The notes beneath the pieces are model-generated. The model ran no database searches and had not been told where the DNA came from. It saw nothing but the letters and a program-made list of their open reading frames with translations. The position numbers and the translations under genes are program-made. From Viola odorata (taxonomy: Eukaryota; Streptophyta; Magnoliopsida; Malpighiales; Violaceae), in NCBI GenBank assembly GCA_963691705.1, contig OY829543.1, forward strand, positions 27,737,523 to 27,801,522: a stretch of DNA of 64,000 nucleotides. Direction: 5' to 3'. This document shows, in pieces, positions 21,823-32,668 of this stretch. Positions within the stretch are counted from its first letter, which is position 1, and each line of letters begins with the position of its first letter.

Positions 21823-24460
21823 TTGAAGTCTACGGACTTATTTTCACAACATCGCTTTGAGTTACCTTTTAGTTATTTCCCTACACTTTTCCATAATGTT
21901 GATGCATACCTCTCCTATATAGGAACTATGTGTGACATTCGCAAAGGAATGGAGCCGCAGATTCGAGGACGAATCCATTTGAAGAGGGAGGAGATGATAC
22001 GAGCATGAGGGCTCTCACTCGTCTCCACGTGAAGACCTCACGGATACTCCGCGCAAGCCATGAGGAATGCCACGCCAAGTCCTCGCAAACCAGGAAGACA
22101 TGTGCGCACCAGGCGCGCCAACCCTAGCATCCCATGAAGTCCCCGCGCCTAAGCCATCCGAGGCCTTGCGCTAGCTCTCTAAGCCAATCTCTTCAAGCCC
22201 ACGGTCAAGGCCTTAAGTAAAGGGTAGTTTAGGGTTATTTCATGTAATAATTCCCAAGCCTACTCTTCGCCCATGGGAGAAAATTCCTTGTCTTTTGAAG
22301 TCTACAGACTTATTTTCACATCATCGCCTTGAGTTACCTTTTAGTTATTTTCCAACCCTTTTCCATTGTGCTGATGCATATCTCTCCTATGTAGGTACTT
22401 TGTGTGACATTCGCAAAGGAATGGAGCCCGCAGATTCGAGGACGAATCCATTTGAAGAGGGAGGAGATGATACGAGCATGAGGGCTCTCACTCGTATCCA
22501 CGTGAAGACCTCACGGATAGGCCGCGCAAGCCATGAGGAATGCCGCGCCAAGTCTTCCCAAACCATGAAGACATGCGCGCACAAGGCGCGCCAACCCTAG
22601 CATCCCATGAATGCCCCGCGCCTAAGCCATCCGAGGCTATGCGCTAGCTCTCCAAGCCAATCTCTTCAAGCCCGCGGTCAAGGCCTTAAGTAAAGGGTAG
22701 TTTAGGGTTATTTCATGATATAATTCCCAAGCCCACTCTTCACCCATGGGAGAAAATTCCTTGTCTTTTGAAGTCTACAGACTTATTTACCCATCATTGC
22801 TTTGAGTTAACTTTTAGTTATTTTCCAACTCTTTTCCATAGTGCTGATGCATATCTCTTCTATGTAGGTACTTTGTGTGACATTCACAAAGGAATGGAGC
22901 ACGCAGATTCGAGAAAAATCCATTTGAAGAGGGAGGAGATGATACGAGCATGAGGGCTCTCACTCGTATCCACGTGAAGACCTCACGGATAGGCCGCGCA
23001 AGCAATATGGAATGTCGCGCCAAGTCCTCGCAAAGCAGGAAGACATGTGGGCACCAGGCGCGCCAACCCTAGCATCCCATGAAGTCCCCGCACCTAAGCC
23101 ATCCGAGGCCTTGCGCTAGCTCCCCAAGCCAATCTCTTCAAGCCCGCGGTCAAGGCCTTAAGTAAAGGGTAGTTTAGGGTTATTTCATGTAATAATTCCC
23201 AAGCCTACTCTTCGCCCATGGGAGAAAATTCCTTGTCTTTTGAAGTCTACAGACTTATTTTCACATCATCGGTTTCAGTTACCTTTTAGTTATTTTCCAA
23301 CCCTTTTCCATAGTACTGATGCATATTTCTCCTATGTAGGTACTATGTGTGACATTCGCAAAGGAATGGAGCGCGCAGATTCGAACACGAATCCATTCGA
23401 AGAGGGAGGAGATGTTATGAGCATGAGGGCTCTCACTCGTATCCACGTGAAGACCTCACGGCTAGGGCGCGTAAGCCCTGAGGTACGCCGCACCAAGTCC
23501 GCGCAAACCATGAAGACATCCGCGCACCAGGCGCGCCAATCTCTTCAAGCCCGCGGTCAAGGCCTTAAGTAAAGGGTAGTTTAGGGTTGTTTCTTGTAAT
23601 AATTCCCAAGCCTACTCTTCGCCCATGGGAGAAAATTCCTTGTCTTTTGAAGTCTACAGACTTATTTTGACATCATCGGTTTGAGTTACCTTTTAGTTAT
23701 TTTCCAACCCTTTTCCATAGTACTGATGCATATCTCTCCTATGTTGGTACTATGTGTTACATTCGCAAAGGAATGGAGCGCACAGATTCGAGGACGAATC
23801 CATTTGAAGAGGGAGGAGATGATACGACCATGAGGGCTCTCACTCGTATCCACGTGAAGACCTCACGGATAGGCCTCGTCAGCCATGAGGAATGCCACAC
23901 GAAGTCCGCGCAAACCATGAAGACATCCGCGCACCAAGCGCGCCAATCTCTTCAGGCCCGCGGTCAAGGCCTTAAGTAAAGGGTAGTTTAAGGTTGTTTC
24001 TTGTAGTAATTCCCAAGCCTACTCTTCACCCATGGGAGAAAATTCCTTGTCTTTTGAAGTCTACGGACTTATTTTCACAACATCGCTTTGAGTTACCTTT
24101 TAGTTATTTTCCAACCCTTTTCCATAGTACTGATGCATATCTCTCCTATGTAGGTACTATGTGTGACATTCGCAAAGGAATGGAGCGCGCAGATTCGAGG
24201 ACGAATCCACTTCAAGAGGGAGGAGATGATACGAGCATGAGGGCTCTCACTCGTATCCACGTGAAGACCTCACGGCTAGGGCGTTTAAGCCATAAGGAAC
24301 GCCACGCCAAGTCCGCGCAAACCATGAAGACATCCGCGCACCAAACGCGCCAATCTCTTCAGGCCCGCGGTCAAGGCCTTAAGTAAAGGGTAGTTTCGGG
24401 TTGTTTCTTGTAGTAATTCCGAAGCCTACTCATCACCCATGGGAGAAAATTCCTTCTCTT
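21823..24460 (+). repeat. HOR-2 copy c (2638 bp)
   Basis: Third copy with two single-base deletions: GGAGCCGCAGATT near 21955 and TTCGAGAAAAATCC near 22914. Each breaks the monomer's open frame, which argues that the frame is not under selection. Confidence 0.9.
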
Positions 24461-24933
24461 TTGAAGTCTACGGACTTATTTTCACAACATCGCTTTGAGT
24501 TACCTTTTAGTTATTTTCCAACCCTTTTCCATAGTACTGATGCATATTTCTCCTATGTAGGTACTATGTGTGACATTCGCAAAGGAATGGAGCGCGCAGA
24601 TTCGAACACGAATCCATTTGAAGAGGGAGGAGATGTTATGAGCATGAGGGCTCTCACTCGTATCCACGTGAAGACCTCACGGATAGGCCGCGCAAGCCAT
24701 GGGGAATGCCGCGCCAAGTCTTCCCAAACCATGAAGACATGGGCGCACAAGGCGCGCCAACCCTAGCATCCCATGAATCCCCCGCGCCTATGCCATCCGA
24801 GGCTATGCGCTAGCTCTCCAAGCCAATCTCTTCAAGCCCGCGGTCAAGGCCTTAAGTAAAGGGTAGTTTAGGGTTATTTCATGATATAATTCCCAAGCCT
24901 ACTCTTCACCCATGGGAGAAAATTCCTTGTCTT
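24461..24933 (+). repeat. Three-way chimeric monomer ending HOR-2
   Basis: The 5' part matches HOR-2 unit 1 (19183 type, TACGGACTTATTTTCACAAC). The middle matches unit 4 (ACTGATGCATATTTCTCC, TTCGAACACG, GGAGATGTTATG). The 3' part matches unit 2 (GGATAGGCCGCGCAAGCCAT, CACAAGGCGCGCC). It looks like an unequal exchange or conversion product that closes the regular HOR-2 block. Confidence 0.75.
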
Positions 24934-27047
24934 TTGAAGTCTACAGACTTATTTACCCATCATCGCTTTGAGTTACCTTTTAGTTATTTTCCAACTCTTT
25001 TCCATAGTGCTGATGCATATCTCTTCTATGTAGGTACTTTGTGTGACATTCGCAAAGGAATGGAGCCCGCAGATTCGAGGACGAATCCATTTGAAGAGGG
25101 AGGAGATGATACGAGCATGAGGGCTCTCACTCGTATCCACGTGAAGACCTCACGGATAGGCCTCACCAGCCATGAAGAATGTCGCGCCAAGTCCTCGCAA
25201 ACCAGAAAGACATGTGCGCACCAGGCGCGCCAACCCTAGCATCCCATGAAGTCCCTGCGCCTAAGCCATCCGAGGCCTTGCGCTAGCTCTCCAAGCCAAT
25301 GTCTTCAAGCCCGCGGTCAAGGCCTTAAGTAAAGGGTAGTTTATGGTTATTTCATTAAAAAATTCCCAAGCCTACTGTTCGCCCATGGGAGAAAAATCCT
25401 TGTCTTTTGAAGTCTACAGACTTATTTTCACATCATCGCTTTGAGTTACCTTTTAGTTATTTTCCAACCCTTTTCCATAGTGCTGATGCATATCTCTCCT
25501 ATGTAGGTACTTTGTGTGACATTCGCAAAGGAATGGAGCCCGCAGATTCGAGGACGAATCCATTTGAAGAGGGAGGACATGATACGAATATGAGGACATG
25601 AGGGCTCTCACTCGAATCCACGTGAAGACCTCACGGATAGGCCGCGCAAGCCATGAGGAATACTGCGCCAAGTCTTCACAAACCATGAAGACATGCGTGC
25701 ACAAGGGGCGCCAACCCTAGCATCCCATGAATCCCCCGCGCCTAAGCCATCCAAGGCTATACGCTAGCTCTCCAAGCCAATCTCTTGAAGCCCGCGGTCA
25801 AGGCCTTAAGTAAAGGGTAGTTTAGGGTTATTTCATGTAATAATTCCCAAGTCTACTCTTCGCCCATGGGAGAAAATTCCTTGTCTTTTGAAGTCTATAG
25901 ACTTATTTTCACATCATCGCTTTGAGTTACCTTTTAGTTATTTTCCAACCCTTTTCCATAGTACTGATGCATATCTCTCCTATGTAGGTACTATGTGTGA
26001 CATTAGCAAAGGAATGTAGCGCGTAGATTCGAGGACGAATCCATTTGAAGAGGGAGGAGATGATACGAGCATGAGGGCTCTCACTCGTATCCACGTGAAG
26101 ACCTCACGGCTAGGACTTATTTTCACATCATCGCTTTGAGTTACCTTTTAGTTATTTCCCTACACTTTTCCATAATGTTGATGCATACCTCTCCTATATA
26201 GGAACTATGTCTGACATTCGCAAAGGAATGGAGCGCGCAGATTCGAGGACGAATCCATTTGAAGAGGGAGGAGATGATACGAGCATGAGGGCTCTCACTC
26301 GTATCCACGTGAAGACCTCACGGATAGGCCGCGCAAGCCTTGAGGAATGCCGCGCCAAGTCTTCCCAAACCATGAAGACATGCGCGCACAAGGCGCGCCA
26401 ACCCTAGCATCCCATGAATCCCCCGCGCCTAATCCATCCGAGGCTATGCGCTAGCTCTCCAAGCCAATCTCTTCAAGCCCGCGGTCAAGGCCTTAAGTAA
26501 AGGGTAGTTTAGGGTTATTTCATGATATAATTCCCAAGCCTACTCTTCACCCATGGGAGAAAATTCCTTGTCTTTTGAAGTCTACAGACTTATTTACCCA
26601 TCATCGCTTTGAGTTACCTTTTAGTTATTTTCCAACTCTTTTCCATAGTGCTGATGCATATCTCTTCTATGTAGGTACTTTGTGTGACATTCGCAAAGGA
26701 ATGGCGCCCGCAGATTCGAGGACGAATCCATTTGAAGAGGGAGGAGATGAAACGAGCATGAGGGCTCTCACTCGTATCCACGTGAAGACCTCACGGATAG
26801 GCCTCACCAGCCATGAGGAATGTCGCGCCAAGTCCTCGCAAAGCAGAAAGACATGTGCGCACCAGGCGCGCCAACCCTAGCATCCCATGAAGTCCCCGCG
26901 CCTAAGCCATCCGAGGCCTTGCGCTAGCTCTCCAAGCCAATGTCTTCAAGCCCGCGGTCAAGGCCTTAAGTAAAGGGTAGTTTAGGGTTATTTCATGATA
27001 TAATTCCCAAGCCTACTCTTCACCCATGGGAGAAAATTCCTTGTCTT
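24934..27047 (+). repeat. Irregular satellite monomers with one truncated unit
   Basis: Units at 24934 (473), 25407 (481), 25888 (truncated, about 214 bp), 26102 (473) and 26575 (473). No repeated higher-order period is visible within this stretch. Confidence 0.8.
25888..26114 (+). repeat. Truncated satellite monomer
   Basis: The unit stops in CCTCACGGCTAGG and jumps directly to ACTTATTTTCACATC, the start of the next unit, at about 26114. About 260 bp (the CG-rich half) are missing relative to a 473-bp unit. Confidence 0.85.
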
Positions 27048-28131
27048 TTGAAGTCTACAGACTTATTTACCCATCATCGCCTTGAGTTACCTTTTAGTTA
27101 TTTTCCAACCCTTTTCCATTGTGCTGATGCATATCTCTCCTATGTAGGTACTTTGTGTGACATTCGCAAAGGAATGGAGCCCGCAGATTCGAGGACGAAT
27201 CCATTTGAAGAGGGAGGAGATGATACGAGCATGAGGGCTCTCACTCGTATCCACGTGAAGACCTCACGGATAGGCCTCACCAGCCATGAGGAATGTCGCG
27301 CCAAGTCCTCGCAAAGCAGAAAGACATGTGCGCACCAGGCGCGCCAACCCTAGCATCCCATGAAGTCCCCGCGCCTAAGCCATCCGAGGCCTTGCGCTAG
27401 CTCTCCAAGCCAATGTCTTCAAGCCCGCGGTCAAGGCCTTAAGTAAAGGGTAGTTTATGGTTATTTCATTAAATAATTCCCAAGCCTACTGTTCGCCCAT
27501 GGGAGAAAAATCCTTGTCTTTTGAAGTCTACAGACTTATTTTCACATCATCGCTTTGAGTTACCTTTTAGTTATTTTCCAACCCTTTTCCATTGTGCTGA
27601 TGCATATCTCTCCTATGCAGGTACTTTGTGTGACATTCGCAAAGGAATGGAGCCCGCAGATTCGAGGACGAATCCATTTGAAGAGGGAGGAGAAGATACG
27701 AGCATGAGGGCTCTCACTCGTATCGACGTGAAGACCTCACGGATAGGCCTCACCAGCCATGAGGAATGCCGCGCCAAGTCCTCGCAAACCAGAAAGACAT
27801 GTGCGCACCAGGCGCGCCAACCCTAGCATCCCATGAAGTCCCCGCGCCTAAGCCATCCGAGGTCTTGCGCTAGCTCTCCAAGCCAATGTCTTCAAGCCCG
27901 CGGTCAAGGCCTTAAGTAAAGGGTAGTTTATGGTTATTTCATTAAATAATTCCCAAGCCTACTGTTCGCCCATGGGAGAAAATTCCTTGTCTTTTGAAGT
28001 CTACAGACTTATTTTCACATCATCGCTTCGAGTTACCTTTTAGTTATTTTCCAACCCTTTTCCATTGTGCTGATGCATATCTCTCCTATGCAGGTACTTT
28101 GTGTGACATTCGCAAAGGAATGGAGCCCGCA

Positions 28132-28147
28132 GATTCGAGGACGAATC
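28132..28147 (+). repeat. Satellite dyad GATTCG-AGGA-CGAATC (representative)
   Basis: Six-base perfect arms around a 4-base loop, present at the same place in most monomers. Loop variants AGAA, AACA and AAGA occur with intact arms (for example near 33290, 18107 and 1438). A minority have an arm mutation (for example AGGACAAATCC near 40080). Confidence 0.85.
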
Positions 28148-28152
28148 CATTT

Positions 28153-28174
28153 GAAGAGGGAGGAGATGATACGA
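28153..28174 (+). other. Fossil PPT/LTR junction in satellite monomer (representative)
   Basis: GAAGAGGGAGGAGA (14 purines) followed by TGATACGA. The retrotransposon has the same arrangement at 15007-15028 (14 purines, then TGATACGA). It is present with small changes in nearly every monomer. Confidence 0.8.
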
Positions 28175-30762
28175 GCATGAGGGCTCTCACTCGTATCCAC
28201 GTGAAGACCTCACGGATAGGCCTCACCAGCCATGAGGAATGTCGCGCCATGTCCTCGCAAAGCAGAAAGACATGTGCGCACCAGGCGCGCCAACCCTAGC
28301 ATCCCATGAAGTCCCCGCGCCTAAGCCATCCGAGGCCTTGCGCTAGCTCTCCAAGCCAATGTCTTCAAGCCCGCGGTCAAGGCCTTAAGTAAAGGGTAGT
28401 TTATGGTTATTTCATTAAATAATTCCCAAGCCTACTGTTCGCCCATGGGAGAAAAATCCTTGTCTTTTGAAGTCTACAGACTTATTTTCACATCATCGCT
28501 TTGAGTTACCTTTTAGTTATTTTCCAACCCTTTTCCATTGTGCTGATGCATATCTCTCCTATGCAGGTACTTTGTGTGACATTCGCAAAGGAATGGAGCC
28601 CGCAGATTCGAGGACGAATCCATTTGAAGAGGGAGGAGAAGATACGAGCATGAGGGCTCTCATTCGTATCCACGTGAAGACCTCACGGATAGGCCTCACC
28701 AGCCATGAGGAATGCCGCGCCAAGTCCTCGCAAACCAGAAAGACATGTGCGCACCAGGCGCGCCAACCCTAGCATCCCATGAAGTCCCCGCGCCTAAGCC
28801 ATCCGAGGCCTTGCGCTAGCTCTCCAAGCCAATGTCTTCAAGCCCGCGGTCAAGGCCTTAAGTAAAGGGTAGTTTATGGTTATTTCATTAAATAATTCCC
28901 AAGCCTACTGTTCGCCCATGGGAGAAAAATCCTTGTCTTTTGAAGTCTACAGACTTATTTTCACATCATCGCTTTGAGTTACCTTTTAGTTATTTTCCAA
29001 CCCTTTTCCATTGTGCTGATGCATATCTCTCCTATGCAGGTACTTTGTTTGACATTCGCAAAGGAATGGAGCCCGCAGATTCGAGGACGAATCCATTTGA
29101 AGAGGGAGGAGAAGATACGAGCATGAGGCCTCTCACTCGTATCGACGTGAAGACCTCACGGATAGGCCTCACCAGCCATGAGGAATGCCGCGCCAAGTCC
29201 TCGCAAACCAGAAAGACATGTGCGCACCAGGCGCGCCAACCCTAGCATCCCATGAAGTCCCCGCGCCTAAGCCATCCGAGGCCTTGGGCTAGCTCTCCAA
29301 GCCAATCTCTTCAAGCCCGCGGTCAAGGCCTTAAGTAAAGGGTAGTTTAGGGTTATTTCATGATATAATTCCCAAGCCTACTCTTCACCCATGGGAGAAA
29401 ATTCCTTGTCTTTTGAAGTCTATAGACTTATTTACCCATCATCGCCTTGAGTTACCTTTTATTTATTTTCCAACCCTTTTCCATTGTGCTGATGCATATC
29501 TCTCCTATGTAGGTACTTTGTGTGACATTCGCAAAGGAATGGAGCCCGCAGATTCGAGGACGAATCCATTTGAAGAGGGAGGACATGATACGAATATGAG
29601 GACATGTGGGCTCTCACTCGAATCCACGTGAAGACCTCACGGATAGGCCGCGCAAGCCATGAGGAATACTGCGCCAAGTCTTCACAAACCATGAAGACAT
29701 GCGTGCACAAGGGGCGCCAACCCTAGCATCCCATGAATCCCCTGCACCTAAGCCATCCAATGCTATACGCTAGCTCTCCAAGCCAATCTCTTCAAGCCCG
29801 CGGTCAAGGCCTTAAGTAAAGGGTAGTTTAGGGTTATTTCATGTAATAATTCCCAAGTCTACTCTTCGCCCATGGGAGAAAATTCCTTGTCTTTTGAAGT
29901 CTACAGACTTATTTTCACATCATCGCTTTGAGTTACCTTTTAGTTATTTTCCAACCCTTTTCCATAGTACTGATGCATATCTCTCCTATGTAGGTACTAT
30001 GTGTGACATTAGCAAAGGAATGGAGCGCGCAGATTCGAGGACGAATCCATTTGAAGAGGGAGGAGATGATATGAGCATGAGGGCTCTCACTCGTATCCAC
30101 GTGAAGACCTCACGGCTAGGGCGTTTAAGCCATGAGGAACGCCACGCCAAGTCCGCGCAAACCATGAAGACATCCGCGCACCAAGCGCGCCAATCTCTTC
30201 AGGCCCGCGGTCAAGGCCTTAAGTAAAGGGTAGTTTTGGGTTGTTTCTTGTAGTAATTCCCAAGCCTACTCATCACCCATGGGAGAAAATTTCTTGTCTT
30301 TTGAAGTCTACGGACTTATTTTCACAACATCGCTTTGAGTTACCTTTTAGTTATTTCCCTACACTTTTCCATAATGTTGATGCATACCTCTCCTATATAG
30401 GAACTATGAGTGACATTCGAAAAGGAATGGAGCCCGCAGATTCGAGGACGAATCCATTTGAAGAGGAAGGAGATGATACGAGCATGAGGGATCTCACTCG
30501 TACCCACGTGAAGACCTCACGGATAGGCCTCACCAGCCATGAGGAATGCCGCGCCAAGTCCTCGCAAACCCGAAAGACATGTGCGCACCAGGCGCGCCAA
30601 CCCTAGCATCCCATGAAGTCCCCGCGCCTAAGCCATCCGAGGCCTTGCACTAGCTCTCCAAGCCAATCTCTTCAAGCCCGCGGTCAAAGCCTTAAGTGAA
30701 GGGTGGTTTAGGGTTATTTCATGTAATAATTCCCAAGCCCATGGGAGAAAAATCCTTGTCTT

Positions 30763-32668
30763 TTGAAGTCTACACACTTATTTTCACATCATCGCTTTGA
30801 GTTACCTTTTAGTTATTTTCCAACCCTTTTCCATAGTGCTGATGCATATCTCTCCTATGTAGGTACTTTGTGTGACATTCGCAAAGGAATGGAGCCCGCA
30901 GATTCGAGGACGAATCCATTTGAAGAGGGAGGACATGATACGAATATGAGGACACGAGGGCTCTCATTCGAATCCACGTGAAGACCTCACGGATAGGCCG
31001 CGCAAGCCATGAGGAATGCCGCGCTAAGTCTTCACAAACCATGAAGTCTTGCGCGCATAAGGCGCGCCAACCGTAGCATCCATGAATCCCCCGCGCCGAA
31101 GCCATCCGAGGCTATGCGCTAGCTCTCCAAGCCAATCTCTTCAAGCCCGCGGTCAAGGCCTTAAATAAAGGGCAGTTTAGGGTTATTTCATGTAATAATT
31201 CCCAAGCCTACTCTTCGCCCATGGGAGAAAATTCCTTGTCTTTTAAAGTCTACGGACTTATTTTCACAACATCGCTTTGAGTTACCTTTTAGTTATTTCC
31301 CTACACTTTTCCATAATGTTGATGCATACCTCTCCTATATAGGTACTATGTGTGACATTCGCAAAGGAATGGAGTGCGCAGATTCGAGAACGAATCCATT
31401 TGAAGAGGGAGTAGATGATACGAGCATGAGGGCTCTCACTCGTATCCACGTGAAGACCTCACGGATACGCCGCGCAAGCCATGATTAATGCCGCGCCAAG
31501 TCCTCGCAATCAAGGAAGACATGTGCGTACCAGGTGCGCCAACCCTAGCATCCCATGAAGTCCCCGCGCCTAAGCCATCCGAGGCCTTGCGGTAGCTCTC
31601 CAAGCCAATCTCTTCAAGCCCGCGTTCAAGGCCTTAAGTGAAGGGTGGTTTAGGGTTATTTCATGTAATAATTCCCAAGCCTACTCTTCGCCCATGGGAG
31701 AAAAATCCTTGTCTTTTGAAGTCTACAGACTTATTTTCACATCATCGCTTTGAGTTACCTTTTAGTTATTTTCCAACCCTTTTCCATAGTGCTGATGCAT
31801 ATCTCTCCTATTTAGGTACTTTGTGTGACATTCGCAAAGGAATGGAGCCCGCAGATTCGAGGACGAATCCATTTGAAGAGGGAGGAAATGATACGAATAT
31901 GAGGACACGAGGGCTCTCACTCGAATCCACGTGAAGACCTCACGGATAGGCCGCGCAAGCCATGAGGAATGCCGCGCTAAGTCTTCACAAACCATGAAGT
32001 CTTGTGCGCACAAGGCGCGCCAACCGTAGCATCCATGAATCCCCCGCGCCGAAGCCATCCGAGGCTATGCGCTAGCTCTCCAAGCCAATCTCTTCAAGCC
32101 CGCGGTCAAGGCCTTAAGTAAAGGGCAGTTTAGGGTTATTTCATGTAATAATTCCCAAGCCTACTCTTCGCCCATGGGAGAAAATTCCTTGTCTTTTAAA
32201 GTCTACGGACTTATTTTCACAACATCGCTTTGAGTTACCTTTTAGTTATTTCCCTACACTTTTCCATAATGTTGATGCATACCTCTCCTATATAGGTACT
32301 ATGTGTGACATTCGCAAAGGAATGGAGCGCGCAGATTCGAGGACGAATCCATTTGAAGAGGGAGTAGATGATACGAGCATGAGGGCTCTCACTCGTATCC
32401 ACGTGAAGACCTCACGGATACGCCGCGCAAGCCATGATTAATGCCGCGCCAAGTCCTCGCAAACCAGGAAGACATGTGCGTACCAGGCGCGCCATCCCTA
32501 GCATCCCAAGAAGTCCCCGCGCCTAAGTCATCCGAGGCCTTGCGCTAGCTCTCCAAGCCAAGCTCTTCAAGCCCGCGTTCAAGGCCTTAAGTAAAGGGTG
32601 GTTTAGGGTTATTTCATGTAATAATTCCCAAGCCTATTCTTCGCCCATGGGAGAAAATTCCTTGTCTT
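30763..32668 (+). repeat. 953-bp dimer duplicated in tandem
   Basis: 30763-31715 and 31716-32668 each consist of a 480-bp unit (GGACATGATACGAATATGAGG type, with GAAGTCTTG) followed by a 473-bp unit (TTTTAAAGTCTACGG and GGGAGTAGATG type). Shared private variants include AACCGTAGCATCCATGAATC and GCCATGATTAATGCC. Confidence 0.82.

Larger units (their letters stand above)
27994..28466 (+). repeat. Representative 473-bp satellite monomer
   Basis: The unit is bipartite. The first part (about 27994-28166) is T-rich. In frame it reads FELPFSYFP, then TLFHCADAYLSYAG, then DSRTNPFEEGGDDT, a degenerate match to the integrase tail of the retrotransposon. It ends in a purine tract. The second part (28167 to about 28390) starts TGATACGA and is CG-rich, with GGCGCGCC and CCGCGG palindromes. 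An AT-rich joint (about 28398-28432) follows, with a GGTTATTTCATTAAATAA stretch. Other monomers have TTTAGGGTTA at this joint. Confidence 0.85.
27048..29412 (+). repeat. Simple tandem run of five 473-bp monomers
   Basis: Units at 27048, 27521, 27994, 28467 and 28940, exactly 473 bp apart and nearly identical. The last four share TTTTCCATTGTGCTGATG and CTCCTATGCAGGTAC; the upstream segments of those four also share TTCATTAAATAATTCC and CTACTGTTCGCC. Three of these four have GGAGAAGATACG instead of GGAGATGATACG. This is the most homogeneous single-monomer stretch and probably a recent local amplification. Confidence 0.88.

Noticed and set aside
16543..24460. CRISPR array
   Set aside because: The repeats are 407-481 bp and contiguous, with no short direct repeats separated by unique spacers and no cas genes.
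30809..31105. Reverse-strand open frames of 65-98 codons in each monomer
   Set aside because: They are antisense shadows of the same repeat, with no recognisable domain.
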